A stretch of 64,000 bases of DNA from Sphaerolaimus hirsutus. Lineage: Eukaryota; Nematoda; Chromadorea; Monhysterida; Sphaerolaimidae. The translations under genes were made by a program, and so were the position numbers. The DNA lies in contig OZ038451.1 in the NCBI GenBank assembly GCA_964036195.1, positions 10,544,529-10,608,528 on the forward strand. The letters are read 5' to 3'. The notes under the pieces are model-generated. The model was not told the origin of the DNA. It worked only from the letters and a program-made list of their open reading frames with translations, and made no database searches. Shown here in pieces: positions 43,633 to 57,748 of the stretch. The stretch's first letter is position 1. Each line of letters begins with the position of its first letter.

Positions 43633-46600
43633 ATGAGCATGGATACAGATTTGGCGCTGCTCATGAAGCGCTACGGCTACCAAGCGACCAGTGGCCCCGA
43701 AACTCAGAGATTGATCCAGGAATATGTGTGTGGTTGTTTTGTTTTTATATTTTTGTCCTTTGGCTGTCTCCGCCCTTTGTGTAATGGGTGTAAACGCGGT
43801 AATTTTTCAAGTGTTTTTTAAGATGATATTTCAAGATTAAATAGTTTTCGATATTTTCCTAGTCCATTTTCGATTTTTTTTCTGCCAAATTATGGATATA
43901 TCCTTATGCTTACCGGCCTTCTGCGGTACCGTAAGCATACCAAACATGCGCCACAGAACTTTAAAATCTGCCACCCTAAAATAGGCTTCCATTTTCATTC
44001 GCATCTTGACCGTCGCTTAACAACGAGTCAATTGATTACGCTCGCGCATGTGCTTATCACTGACCTGCTCGCATGAAATTCCTCATTGTGAGTTCCTACG
44101 TCATTTGATTGCATTTTCAGTTGAGCCGGCCCGTGGATCATGCGCTTGTGGCGGCGAATCTGCGTCGGGTGCTGCTGCGATGCATGGATAAAGCCAGGGA
44201 AAGCGTGCAGGCTGCCGACCAGACCGCCGTTAGTCCACCGTCCACCGATTTGCGCGCCAATGGGCTCCCACACACTAGTTGACATCACAAATAAATGTCA
44301 ACTAAAAAACATGAAAAAAAGTTTAAGGCATCACATTTTACAGAAACAATGAAAATTAAGTGTCACGATATTTTATTAACAATGTTCTATCAAATAGGAA
44401 GTCGAAATCAAATAATTAACCAAAATTTAGTTGACATCGATTTTGATGTCAACTAGAGTGTTGGAGCCCAATGGCCCTACACACACTAGTTTTCACCGTG
44501 ACCATTATGAAAACTGAAATGGCGACATGGCGACATCCAGCGTACTCTTTTTGTATGCTATGTGTTTTAGTTTTAAAATTTTTAAATTTTAACTTTCATT
44601 CATTTACATTCCAATTAATATAAAATCAAATCATTCAACCGTGTTCATTAATTTGCATTTGAAAAATTTTCAGTTTTCACACGAAGTCACGGTGAAAACT
44701 AGTGTGTAGCTACAATCTGCCGTATTTATTCGAGCGGCGCTCGCAGGCGGCGGCGGCTCTGCACCAGCGCATGCGCGAGCAGGAGACGCTCATCTCCAAG
44801 CAGGAGGAGGACTTGTCGTCGTTGCGCAAGCAGTTGGCGCAGTGCCAACGCGAACTGCACACCAAGCAGCAGATCGCCGACGCGGCGCACGCCGACCAAA
44901 CCGCCGCGTCGCGCGACGGCCCCGACTTGGAAAAGTGGAAGGAAAAGTATGAGGTTGGGTTACGCATTTAGAATATCATGCTGAAAATATGCCATAAGTC
45001 ACGTCAACTAGTTATTTTGAAGGTGCAAATTGACAAAAGGTATTTTTTTAGCGATTTTGAGCAAAAGTTGGGATGAAATTTCTCAAAAATCGTTTCAGGT
45101 GGCTAAATAGCTGGTCGATTTAGGGGTGTTAAAAAAGGAAGCTAAAACCTTTCCCTCTGGGAAAGGTAGATAGCTGGGCGGCCTCCGGGATAGATAGCTG
45201 GGCGATTTTGGTTGTAACCCCCCCCCCCTTATAATGCGTGTGTTTCACAGAGCGCTCAGAGCACCCTGAAGCAGTACCAGGACAAGACTGAGCAGCTGAG
45301 ACACGATCTGCACGCTGCCAATTCGGGACGCAGGGCTGTGGAAGATAAATGCAAGGTGCTCTATTGGCGGACCACACACTAGTTGACACACGCGTGTCAA
45401 CTGGCCTGTGTCAACTCAGATTTCGGTTTCACATGTCGCATAACGACCTTCCAATGCACTTTCAGTAATATTTTTTCAACATTGCAGAATGTGCATTTGG
45501 AGATCGCCCTGCTTCAGGTGAAGCCGAAATCTGAGTTGACATCAATACATGTGTAAACTAGGGCCGCCATGATTTTGTTATTTTGATAATTATTTAGGTC
45601 AACTTAATCATGATGTTATTTTAAAAATTTGTACGTAGACACTACAAAGCGATTTGCTCGCCATGAAGCGTCGATTGGATGCGGTCGAGGGTCGAGCATC
45701 TGAGTTGACACTGTTGAAAAATGCTCTGCGAAAATGGCAGCACGCTGGCGCTCAATTTTGTTAGCTAAGCAATTCCTACAAATTTGCCAAAGTATACCTA
45801 CTACAAAAGTGGTGGACAAACTCGCAACGTTTCATTTCGCAGTGGAGAAGCTCGATTATCACCGCTTGGCTCCGCCCACTTTCTACCTGGCAGCTAAGCG
45901 GTGCGCTTTGACCACTAGCACGGCACTTTCGTCGGCGCCGAAACGCGTCAGGTGTCAATCCCAGACCCTGTAAAATGCCATGTAAAATGTTAAGTGTCAT
46001 GCAAAGTGTCCAAAGTCATGTAAAATGCCCTGGAAAATGGCAAACGCACGTTTGCCATTTTTCAGGACATTTTATATGACTTTTGACATTTTACATTATA
46101 TTTTACGTTTTACATGACATTTTACATTTTACAGGGCATTTTACAGTGTCTGGGACTGCGCCCAGGACAACGTCACGCAACAGCGTCGACGTGTCGCTGG
46201 ACGCCGCGCAGGAGGAGCACGCGGTCGCTTCAAAGTCCGATGCGCACATTAAGCTGACCGCGCCGGCGGCCAGTGCGGACAAGTCCATGCAGCGTATTTT
46301 GGTTGGTGTTGGTAAATAATTTTTTTCAAATGATTATATATTTTTTAAATTGATGTGTTTTTTTAAAAATTACCGTGGACATTGGTGTTTTTTAATCAAG
46401 GCGTTTGAAAAAAAAGGATGTTTTCAACCCTAGAGTCATCCGACCTTGACTTAAAATATGTGCCCCTAAAAAGTGTCCACGCAGGCGCTGTGTGCGAGTG
46501 CGCAACGAGTCGTCCACGGGCGTCCACAAGCAACAATGTTCAGCGGCACAAACAGATTGAAACCGTCGCCCAAGAAGCGCGCCCGTTTGAAGTCGCCGCC

Positions 46601-49600
46601 AAAACCAACTCCAGTGGTGCCAAGCGGACCAGCTCTTCCTGCATCCACCGGTGCAGTTGCAGCCGCGGCGGCAAATCAATGCTCTGCTTCCAGTTCGGAC
46701 GCGCCGGCTGGTGCTTCTCCCAGACCCTGTGAAATGCCCTGTAAAGTGTGAAATGTCATGTGAAGTGTGTAAAATCATGTAAAATGCCCTGGAAACTGGG
46801 AAAGTTTTCTATCTCACCGGGCATTTTACATGACACTTGACACTTTGCACCACACTTGACACTTTACATGGCATTTTCCAGTGTATGTGAGTGCCCCCTG
46901 GTCTTGCCGCCGTGGCTGGCGATGCGGCGCTCACCGCGAGACTGGGCGCTATGACGCAACACTGCAGGGCGCTGTCGCCGCTCAGAAAGGCCGGCGCGGC
47001 GCTGCGGCAGCCGCTCAGTGGGGCGGCAGCGGCGGGGGTGGGTCAGCCTGCGGCTGCAACTTCGCCCACGTGTGTGAGTGGGGGAAATTTAAGGGGTGTC
47101 TTGAATTTTGACTCTTGAACAGATTCATAATTTGACCCTCCGGGGGTTGAGTAGATGGCAAATCGCTACTCCGAAGGGATAGATAGCTGGAAAAAAATTT
47201 TTTGATGGGGGGGTCGATGTAAATATTTTTAAGGTGTAGAATGAAGAAAATAGGGAAAAATCTCTAAAAAAATAGGTGAAATATTGCTTAAAATAGGTGT
47301 ACAAGCACATATAGTCAAAAATAGCTGAAAAGTGGCAATAATTTGCCTCTGGGAAAGATAGACAGCTGGGCGGCTTGGGGGGTTTACCCCCCCCCCATTC
47401 GAAACCCCTTATCTGATGGAATGGGTGTGCTGTAGCAAAATGTGTTTCTCTATTTTGCAGACCTCTCGCCCCCTCGTCCCGACGCGAGCTGCCAGGTCCA
47501 AAACTGCGGGTCTGCCTAAGCAAGCAAAAACGTTGGTTGATATTCTGCACAGTTGTTAAATGTACGTACATTTACTCGAAAAATACGCGTACGCGAGTAC
47601 GCGGTAAATACATTTACATATACTTTTTCTAAAGTAATGTACTCACTTTTACGCGTACATTTTAACAGTACACGCGTATAGATAAAATGTATTTTCGTTG
47701 TTAAAATCCCACTTTTCTGTTGCTAAAATAAGAAAATTTTGAAGAAATCATATCATTTTACTATAAAATACTAAATAATCACTAAAAAACGACATCTATT
47801 ATGCCTTCCAGTGTAAAACTCACTCTCTAGTGTAAAACTCACTATAAAAAGTAGTGGCTTTTACGTTTTCCGGGGGGAAAGTACTCGCTCTTACATTTCC
47901 CTGGGGAAAAAAAAGTATTTTACTCACATTTACGCATGAATACGAGTAAAAAAAGTATTTTACATTTTCCATACTTTGTGGTGAGTAAAAAATAAATACT
48001 TACATTTACATATACTTTTGAAAAAAGTTAAGTAATTCTAACAAGTCTGATATTCTGCCGTTTTCGTTTTCGCACACACGTTATGAAGATATTTGACGAA
48101 TTTTTTTGTTTGCATTTTAAGGCGCGCAGTTCAAAAGCCAGATGCGGCACTGATCAGCAGAAGTGGGTCCGCAGTTTCTGATAACGTGGATCAAAGTGTA
48201 ATTGCGCAACAGCTCAGCGCCGAACAGCAGGCTGTGAAAGAGGAATTCAAAAAGAAAAGACTGAAGGTTCTGGGCGAGGCGACAGAATTCTTCCATGAAC
48301 TGCTGCAACTGCAGCATGCATTCATTGAACCGCTGCCCATGATGTTCCGTAAAGTCGTGGGTTATTCTTATTTGTTAGAATTTGTAAAATAATAATTTGA
48401 ATTTTAAACAAATTAAACTTTGAACACTTTTTATGGAACCATGACAGAAAACAGATGCGTCAACAAAAAAATATCCACGCAGTGTTCGACCGAGGAACGA
48501 CCACCAGACAAGTCTGCACCAGTGAAACCAGTGGCAACCAGTGAAAAAGTACCATCCGTTTCAGCTACAAATCAGTCACCTCAAGCGGACACACCAATGG
48601 ACAAGCAAAGCACCAGTGGTGTTACTGCCGTGAAAAAAGAGCCGGCAAAAAATTCTGGCGCTATGATCATTGGCACAGATCCAAATTCGGACGAGTCGGA
48701 TGATTCTGATGCGGATGGACCCAGATGCGTTATTGCCGATTCGGTGGAGACTGTAAAACAGGCGCCAAAGCCACGAGAGAAGAAACTGCTCGCGGCCCGG
48801 CAGGTTGAAAAACCCCCTAGCGATGCGATGGTGTGTGTGCAAGTGCTTTTTGGCCCACCCTAGTTATCGGCAGGTGTTCTATTTCCGACCACAAATCCAC
48901 TAGAATTTCACATTTGTCCTGTACAGTGTGAAATTCCATCACGGTTTATCAAGTAAAATCGCTTTTCTATTTTCCCTCTGACGGTGATAAAGTAGACGTT
49001 TCATTGAAGTAGGCGTAGGCCTACTAGTCATCTTAACCCGCTAGTCATGTAGACACGCTAGTCATGTGTTGTAACCCGCTACTCATCTATGTTCTAATTT
49101 TGGGGTATAGATGACTAGCGGGGTGATAAGCGACAGCCGGGTTTAAATGATTAGTAGGCCGCAGTGCGTGTGCTCTACAGTGTTAAATGCGTGAGCCCAG
49201 TTTCCGGCACTTTTCTATCACTAATTCGGAGCCATCACGCGCAGACAACGGATAATGACCCAATGAGTGTGGACCAAGCTTCGCTGTACTTCAACCGGAC
49301 GGTGAACGCTATCTGCGTGGCCGGTCTCCGCGCGGTGCTGGACAAAAGTTGGTCGGGTGCCTGCCACTCATGACTCTGTCAAATGTAAAATGACAGGCAG
49401 AGTGTAAAAAGCCATGTAAAATGTCCTGAAAAATTGCAAAAGTTTGCAATTTTGCAGGCATTTTACATGACTTTTGACACTGCGTGTAATTTGACATTTT
49501 ACACGGCATTTTACATCACTTTTCACATCACTTTTCACACTTTACATGCCGTTTGACATTTTACACGGCATTTTACAGTGTCGAGTGCCCCCAGTAAGAC

Positions 49601-51477
49601 CTCTGCGCCATTTACAAACCTGTAAAATACATATGTGCCGTGCAACGCAGAGTCGGCAACTGCGTTGGACGAGTCACACGCGTACGTGCGCGAGCTGGAC
49701 GCGGCGTGGCGCGGCTACAGCTGCGTGGACGGCGGCAGGCACGCCACCGCCGCCCTGGCCAACATGGTCGTCGAGCTGGTCGACTCGGTGGAAAAGCTGG
49801 TCGCTGCCAGTGAAGGTTGTTCTTTGGCCCCACACACGCTAGTTGACATCGACACCAAATGTCAACTGGTTCCCTTCCAAATTCAAAGCTTGCGTTTGAA
49901 TGTCGATCGTCGGCTCGTCAGCAAGCTTTGAATCGGGATCGGCACCAGTTGACATTTGGTGTCGATGTCAACTAGCGTGTGTGGACCCTTTGCTTCATGA
50001 AATATTTTGGTTCGGCTTACTTTTGAGTTCCTCGCTGTTCTCTGGGAAGTGTACATTTTTAAGTGTTTCTTTTTATAGTTCTCTGACTGCACACTTTATA
50101 AATATACTGTATCCCATCTGAGCTAAAAACAAAAATATTCTCATAAAATTACATTGCTTTCGCTATCGGTGAGCTTTGGTGCACCACTTTTCACATGACT
50201 TAGTTGTCGCAGCTCAGTCGACAATGCTGCGGCAACATACATATTTTAAATGCCTATAACTTATAAACCACGAGTTCAAATTATTATTAGTACAACTTGA
50301 CACGTATGCTTCACTACTTTTTTCACAAATACGCAAGTTTTTCCTCGAAATATGAAACATAAAAAAATGTCATCACTAATTTATGAGCATGTGCCTCTGT
50401 GCATGTTTACCCGCTGTGCATGTCAGGGGTATTCTAGATTTTTATCCTCCAGGGGGTTGGATAGATAGCTAATCGCTCCTCTGGATAGATAGCTGGGAAA
50501 AAATTTTTGGGGGGTTTGCGAGGGTTCAATATATAGGCTTTTTGAGATGTAGGAAAAAAAAGTATAAAAATCGATAAAAAAATTACTGAAAATCGGTATA
50601 TAAGCACATATAAATACAACAAAAAATAGCTGAAAATAAACAATAAAACACATGAACTAGTGATTTTGAAGGTGAAAATCTATAAAAATGTATAAAAATT
50701 AGAGCTTTTGAGTGAAAATTAGGGTCTACATGCACACCGGGTTTACATGCGCAGAAGGCTTCGGTCCCAATTTATCCTCTAAACACCGCCATCATCTAGA
50801 CGGCAGCGAGCTGGTGTGGGTAGGCGACTCGGCCGACCCGACGGTGCCCAAGCGCTTTGCTGTTCTTCTGGTGGTGCTGTCTCGGTTCTGGCGTCAGCTG
50901 CTCGCCGCCATGGACACCATCAACCACGCCGCCAGGCACGAACTGCAGAAGGTTGTTGGGGGGTGGGGACTTGGGGACTTTTGATGAACCATTTTGAAAT
51001 ACGTTTTAGGTACCTGGTAAATGCGTCAAATGCGAATGCGAATGCGAAGGTGTCAAATGCGGTGGGGTAAATTTCGGAAAATGCGGTGTACGATACGATA
51101 AATTTTTCACATTTGCGGTACGGTACGGTGAATTCTGTCACGCCAGTACCTGGTGTGAAATTTCATTACCCATCCAGACAGTAAAAGCTGCCAAACATGC
51201 CGAATGGCGTTCGTTTGAACGTCTATCCTTTTGAACAATTTCTTTTTTTAATTCAGAGGTGCTTTCCGTTCGTGTATAGAGCAAGCATCACTGATAGTGA
51301 TTTTACGCGCACTGGATTTGACGAACATGTCTGTTACAGGCTTTAGGCGATCTCGACGAGACAGTGCAAGATCTTCACACATTTTTCGGCCAGGGTTCGC
51401 AGTCCGGCCGCTCGACCACCAAACAAACAGTTGCCGCGGCTGTGTCCATTGCTCGGGAAAAAATGAAATCTGATTGA
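43633..51477 (+). CDS. Unidentified coiled-coil, probably nuclear protein; copy 2, complete
   Basis: Coding segments: 43633-43725, 44121-44261, 44717-44953, 45251-45355, 45639-45759, 45843-45951, 46166-46301, 46485-46710, 46892-47073, 47461-47551, 48130-48356, 48483-48830, 49245-49347, 49651-49815, 50800-50951, 51178-51220 and 51347-51477. They total 2610 bases, 869 aa plus stop, counting segments 2 and 3 as directly joined. The domain order is as in copy 1. The C-terminus is native here: AAVSIAREKMKSD then TGA at 51475-51477. The start is the MSMDTD methionine; an upstream ATG usable in copy 1 is absent. The two tandem MITEs between segments 2 and 3 (44262-44713) must be spliced out for a full product. 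I have no family assignment. Confidence 0.8.
44262..44713. mobile_element. Tandem CTAG-type MITEs (families B and C) in coding sequence, copy 2
   Basis: B is 44262-44469 and C is 44473-44713, separated and flanked by AAT (44259-44261, 44470-44472 and 44714-44716). In this copy a donor inside B (CACTA|GTTGAC) and an acceptor inside C (AACTAG) give an in-frame join. In copy 1 a 2-bp difference breaks that combination. Confidence 0.8.
45952..46162 (+). mobile_element. F-family introner-like element, copy 2
   Basis: It starts GTGTCAATCCCAGACCC after CAG (45949-45951) and ends GACTGCGCC before CAG (46163-46165). It is 38 bp shorter internally than copy 1, yet the splice sites and the frame are the same. 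Confidence 0.78.
49826..49988. mobile_element. CTAG-type MITE, family A, copy 2 only, TSD TTT
   Basis: It lies between TTT 49823-49825 and TTT 49989-49991. Copy 1 has the empty site GTTCTTTGCTTCAT near 23170. The termini are GGCCCCACACACGCTAG and the complement of GGGTCCACACACGCTAG. Confidence 0.92.
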
Positions 51478-52117
51478 TTATATTTATTTGTTTTTTTTGT
51501 TTTTTTAAGTGCTTTATCTGAGGCAGATCGACCTGTAGTTTCAGTTTTGGTTGATATTTACCTCTGTTTTTATTTTTGCAGTAGTAATGCTAATCGGATC
51601 CAGAGATATTTGTAGAAACGTTGGCAGTGTTGCTCTTGCTTGATTTTTGGCAACTGATTTTTTGTAGCACATCAATATTTATATGCTAACTCTGATATTT
51701 AATTCTGTGAGCATTTCACTGCTACTTATTGTAAAAATATGATATTTTATTTCTGCCGTTTTTTATAAAAGTCAGAAATAAATGTTCGTCAGAAATACAC
51801 ATAAATTCGTAAACACCCAGGGGCGGTGCCATCTGGGCCATTGATTTCACGTGTTATGCACATTTTGTTCGCCTCTACTCGATTGCGTCATTCAGTTGCT
51901 TTAAATGATTGGCTGTTAAATACCCGTCTTTCGTTTGGATCATTTCCCTCGTGCACGTGATTAGTGATCAAAAAGCGCCAGGATATTGGCGCCAAGCGCC
52001 ATGGCGCTTTTTCGATCCCAAGCTCCATGTCGCTTTTTGCATTGGCGCTGGCACTAAGCGTCAGCGCCAAGTAATGTTGTCGCGTAAAAATTTCGCCATG
52101 GCGCTTTTACAGAGAGT
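51478..52117. other. 3' flank of the second gene, unique to copy 2
   Basis: An AT-rich stretch probably contains the 3' untranslated region. A GGCGCC-type repeat lies at about 51970-52110. No further gene was recognised. Confidence 0.5.
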
Positions 52118-53459
52118 ATAGCGATCGGTAACCTTCCCGATCGGTAAGCTCTCGATCGGTAAGCCAAAGTATGTCGATGGGTAAGCCAAAGTGTGTCGAT
52201 GGGTAAGCCACACAAAGTCTAACAAAGTATCTCGATTGGTAACCCATGGTATATCGATTGTAAAGCCAATGTTTCGATCGGTAAGCCGCAATACAAACGT
52301 AGCACACGCATACATACATACATACGTATGGAGTAATTAGATGCGGCGGCAAGATAGTAGACTTTTCGGCGATGTGACCACACGCACATGTGGACACTCT
52401 GGATGGAGAAATGAAGTGGATCAAGGATAATTTGGTCTTACAAAGGGATGTAGGGAAACAAGCGTGGGGCCATCTAATGCATGAAAAAAGCAGGTTTGTT
52501 ATTCATTTGTTATTCAATAGCTCGTTGCATCATTTTTATTGTGTTTCGCATTTGTTACATATTTTTGTTGAATCTATTTACCCCCCCCCCCCCATTTCAT
52601 CAGCTATGGCTGCTGCAACTTTTGGTAAAATAACTGATGAGCACATCATCCATGGCCTGTCAACACAACAAGCCAATCCTTTTTATCAGAAGTGAGCGTC
52701 ACCCACAGCACTACTACAAACTTAACCTGCAAAATACAAAAGCGGGAAGTAAATACTACACATGTGCACAGTGCAAACAAATCGCAAGACGGACTGGAAC
52801 ATCTTCCGCTCCCATCATTCGCATTGTGTGAGTTACTATTTCAACCTTCAAACCTTCAACTACTTTCAACCCATCAAACTTCAAAATTTCAACCCGGGTC
52901 CAATTTCGGGTCATGTTCCGGGTCGCATTCTGGGTCCAAAAAATATAAAAATCTAGATATTTTTCAATATATGACCCGGAACATGACCCGAAATTGGACA
53001 TTTTACACTTTGCATGACATTTGACATTTTACAGGGCTTTTTACATGTCTTTTGACACTTTGCAGGACATTTTACAGGTATAAATTTATCATTTTACACT
53101 ACCTCTACATATTTATAAACTTTTTTTAGTATATTTGCGCACGCGTGATTATTAATAATGCTTATGTACACATTGGCGCCGCATATTTTTACTTCTTTCT
53201 TCGCAGTTTGTACATTTGATGAAAGGCGCCCAGTCATAATTGCCTCATGTATTGTTTGTACATATTTACCTCAGTAATTATTCCATGTATTACACGTATG
53301 TACGCTCGTGGCTTACCAATCGAGATAGTCGGGTTAACAATCGATACACTGTGGCTTACCGATCGAGTCAAAAATAAAAATTGCCTGCGGCTAACCCATC
53401 GACATACTTTGGCTTACCGATCGAGAGCTTACCGATCAGGAACGTTACCGATCGGGATT
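52118..53459. mobile_element. 1.3-kb element with GATCGGTAAGCC inverted ends and a zinc-finger-like ORF remnant
   Basis: Both ends are arrays of CGATCGGTAAGCC and GTCGATGGGTAAGCC in opposite orientation (about 52118-52290 and 53308-53459). Inside, 52637-52831 encodes HYYKLNLQNTKAGSKYYTCA followed by a CxxC pair (CAQC) and SSAPIIRIV, which resembles the small Cys/His fingers carried by some transposons. A second frame (52605-52694) reads MAAATFGKITDEHIIHGLS. The interior also has an F-like piece at 52985-53080. I cannot assign a superfamily. Confidence 0.55.
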
Positions 53460-53893
53460 CCCTCCTTTTACACGTGATCCCCCATTCAAGCAGATTGGCG
53501 TTTCGACTGCTCGCCTGTTTTGCTCGCAGTTATTGCTGCGATTTTTCTATGCGCTGGCCTGGTTTTGCATGTTGAATTCCCGCGTATATAAACATGTAGC
53601 GGAAGATTTCCTGTTTACTTGTCATTTCAGAAAAAAACTACTAAGGAAAACGTTTGATGATTTCATGAGAAACCACCACGTCACACACACACACACACAC
53701 AGTGTAACACTACAAACAAATTTGTACGACTTAAGACAATCACTGAGAAACGGGACTGGCCACTGGTATTTTTACATCGATGCTTCACATTATAATGAGG
53801 GAAAACAGAAAATGTATATATCATTCTTGTAATCGTTTGAATTTGTATGTTTTTCCATCCTTTTACAATCTCCCAGTAATTCACAAATCCAAA

Positions 53894-54216
53894 TACCGTA
53901 TTACCTCGAAATACCCCCATGGGGGTTTATTATTTCGCCAGAAAATTTTTTGTGGAATTCGTAGTAAAGAATACGCTATTTCTTACACAAAAACGGTAAT
54001 AAATGTGAGAATATAGGTTATATTGGGGCTATAGATGTACATCTGTACACAAATGAGCGTATAAGAGTAGCTGCGATGCAAATAAGTAGTAATAAATACA
54101 TCATGTACATTGCATACATGATGTACATCATTCCGGAGGGGGGGGGGGGTTATTATTTCCCCAGCCCATTTTGAGGGGGGTTAATTCAAGGGGGGATAAT
54201 TCGAGGTAATACTGTA
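53894..54216. mobile_element. L-family MITE
   Basis: It runs from CCGTATTACCTCGAAATACC to GGTAATACTGTA, with CCCCATGGGGG and G runs inside. Confidence 0.65.
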
Positions 54217-56437
54217 GTACCATTGCTTATTTGGAACCTACAAAAAATGCCCAGTAAAAAGTTCATGCCTATTCCCTTCGAGTTTGCTGACACAGGCTGG
54301 GTAATCTGGTGACTGTTCTGCAACAGGCAAAGTAAAATATTAAATGATAAAAGCATCATAATTTGCTAAAGCGGCGTTTACACTGCGAGCTGTGCCAGCA
54401 AACTTTTTTCTGTCGGCAATGGACATTTTGTCACGACAACGCACAAATTTTTCAAAAATTTCGCGTGTGCCGACAAAAAAGCCTTGTTATCGGTGTTTGT
54501 CGGTTGGGTCTCGTTGAATGATTTGCTCCTGACTGTTGTCGTCACAGAAAAACCGTTCACAGCTTGTGACGGCAACGTGACGACAAACAGTCGCATGATC
54601 GACGCGACCACTGTCATTTTCGCTCAATTTGTCGGTTTGGGTCTCGTTAACGAGACCCGAACCGACAAATACATAAAATACCCAAAAAATTGTTGTACCT
54701 TGCTAGATTCTGATGCCGTTCGAGTATGTTGGGGTTTGGGATCTGGGCTAAAATGGGTTGTTTTGGTTTCCCTGAATAAACCCCCAGTCCCGAGTAGTGA
54801 TGGAAAAAGCGCCAAGATTTTGGCACCAAGCGCCAAAAGCGTCATGGCGCTTTTCCGCCTCCAGCGCCAAGCACCAATGGCGCCAGAGCAAAATGGCGCC
54901 TAGCGCCAAACATGTATAATGCAATTTATTGGTAGTATAGTATGTACATAGATGTGACATTTATACCATAGTTGTTATAACGTATTGACTTTTACTCAAT
55001 AAATACGTATACTCAAGTACAGTGTAAATATGTTTACGTTTTTTCCAAAAAAAGTTCCTGTACTTGCTTTTACATATACTTTTTGAAAGTATTTGAGTAC
55101 AGAAAATGTATTTCTGGTAAGTGTTTTATATCGACTTTTTGAAGGAATAGAAGGGAAAAAGGGAGAGAATATGTTAACAATAGGGGAAAATGGTCGGAAA
55201 TGTGTCTACACACACATATCTATCTGAAAATTACTTTAAACAGTCAAAAAGTTATGAAAATTAATGATTTTGAGTGAAAATTGGGGTAACATTTCTCAAA
55301 AATACTCATGAGTAAAAGTAAAAAAATTTACTTTATGTTTTCTGTACTCAGGCGACGAGTAAAAAAAAAAACTTTACGTTTACGTATACTTTGAAAAAAG
55401 TTCAGTACTTTTAACAACTCTGATTGATACCTGTACCCTGTCGTGTTGACTTGCCGTATTTCCTTGTGCCGTATTTCCTCAAAATACCCCCCGGGGGTTG
55501 ACTGTTTCAGAGTGATAATTTTGAGTGGGGATTATATGAGGGGGGGGGCTTATTACTTTTTTTTGAATTTTTTTGGACTTCCAGTGCTAATTTGTTGTCT
55601 GTTAGGCCGGAATTAGAGCTCAGCGTCGATTCGACGTGAAATGATGACGTGAAATGTTTTCGTGAAATTAATTACACGAGTGTGGATCATGCTACGGGTC
55701 TACAATTTTCTAAGGATAATATATGAATCAATACCTTAATCGTGTCCAATACTGAGTGTTATCAGCCACAACTAGAGCGAATTGAAAAATTCAATTTTTA
55801 TCATTTCACGTCATCATCATTTCACGTCACAGTGTCAGGGAACAACTTGACATTTCACGTCAGACTATTGCAAGCAAAAGATTTGAAAGTGGATCCAGTA
55901 ATAATTTATCTATCAGAAATGTCCAAAACTCAACATGCATGGTCCATCTTTTGTGGAGTTCTTTTCAATGAAATTTTGATGTAAAAATATTTGGAAACAT
56001 GTGGTATTATCCACTGTTGTGTAATCTCTTTTCTCAGTAAAAATTTATGCTTGAATGTTTTGTGTAGCTGTAATTCCAGCTTATATACCCCAGCTGAAAC
56101 TTCAACGGTGCAGGACAATCCAACGGAGGATGGTACAGAAATGAGAGAACTTTAGATGGCCAACTTTAAATTTAGAACCAACAGCCCAATAGATAATATA
56201 AACACTGTTCTCACATAACACAGTCATGGTTTTTAACATGTATTTACCATATCTCCTCGAAATACCCCCTCAGCATTTATTTTTTCAGAGTGAGTATTTT
56301 GAGGGTATTTCGAGGGGGTGTATTTCTAGGGGGGTTTGTTACTTCGCCAGAATTTTTTTTTTGAAAACCCAGTACTAATTTGTAGTTTGTAACGTATGCA
56401 GATGTAGATAAATGCAACATAAATACCCATATATAAG

Positions 56438-57748
56438 CACGGCCGTATCCAGGGGGGGGGGTGCAGCCCCCCTTCCCGGGGTGTGACTAGGGTGTCAAAT
56501 TTCTGTTTCCGTTTTCCGTTTCCGCCTTTCCACAGGAAAATTTTTTACCTTTCCGTTTTCCATTTTCCGGCAGCTGAAAATTTCTTACCTTTCCGTTTTC
56601 TGGCAGCTGAAAAATTTTTACCTTTCCGTTTCCGTTTTTCGGGCCCATTTTTTCGTTTTCCGGCTGAAAAATTTTTACCTGTCCGTTTCCATTTTTCCAG
56701 GCCATTTTTCCATTTTCTGGCTCGATTTTCAGTTTTCTGGCATTTTTCCATTATTTTTCCAATATGTATTTATCTTTTTTCACTATGGTGTTTTTAACTA
56801 CCAGGTTCTTGTGTCATTCATAATTTTTATCTGTATCCAAATCTGTTAAAAACACAAAGTAATTTTGGACACATACTTTGCAGTCTGCTGAATATACTTT
56901 TTACTGTTCAGATACATCAAAGTTCACTTTTGCTAAATTCTTATTGTTGTTGTAGTGTACTTTTGCTACCTTTTGATGGTTTTTTGTTGGTTCAGTTAAG
57001 CTTGAACTACAAGTTAAGTTACTGGCATGATTTATAGTTGCAGAATGTACAGCTACCACAATCAAAGCCGAACAGGCAAACTTGCATGCAGGTTTTTCTC
57101 CTGCAAATTTGTCCATTTCTGTGCAAAGTTCACTTTATTTTTTTCGTTTTAGTTAGTTTTACTTTCCGTTTTCTGTTTTCCAGCATTTCATTTTTCCGTT
57201 TTCCGTTTTCCGGCCGATAATTTTTTTTACCTTTCCGTTTTCCGTTTTCTGCTGAGTGAAATTTTTTTACCTTTCCGTTTTCCGTTTTCCGGCCAATAAT
57301 TTTTTTTACCTTTCCGTTTTCCGTTTTCCGTAAATATAAAAAATTTTCCCTTCCGTTTTCCTTAAAAAAATTTTTTTGACACCCTAGGTGTGACCTAGAA
57401 ATGCCACTTTTTCAATGTCAGCGTACAAATTTTTTGCACGCAAACGCGCATTTTTCACCAGCCATGATGTGTTATCAGATTTGCTCCCTGTGGTAGAAAA
57501 CGTAATAAATATACTCAATTGTGTGCTGTTTGCTGTATTTGTATGTATATTTACATACATATACAGCATTCCATGGTGCTCTGGCGCCAACGCCAATGGC
57601 GCCATGGCATTGTGCCTACTAGTGGCGCCAGCGCCATGGCGCCATTCCACCACTCTGTAGGTAAAATTTAAGGGGTGGCTGAGCCCCCCCCTCGCCGGCC
57701 TCCGTAAACAAGCAGCCCCCCTGCTCAAAAATCCTGGATACGTCCCTG
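56438..57748. mobile_element. G-family hAT-like MITE, TSD TATATAAG
   Basis: It runs from CACGGCCGTATCCAGG to CCTGGATACGTCCCTG, with TATATAAG at 56430-56437 and 57749-57756. An H-family element is inserted at 56488. Confidence 0.85.
56488..57386. mobile_element. hAT-like MITE, H family (TTTCCGTTTTCC core), TSD GGTGTGAC
   Basis: It runs from TAGGGTGTCAAATTTC to TTGACACCCTA, with GGTGTGAC at 56480-56487 and 57387-57394. Both ends are arrays of CCTTTCCGTTTTCC. The middle (56760-57140) has no recognised gene. Confidence 0.88.

Noticed and set aside
55742-55984. 80-codon ORF inside the 4-kb element as a transposase piece
   Set aside because: No catalytic motif or recognisable domain; the surrounding sequence is an inverted repeat of TTTCACGTCA.
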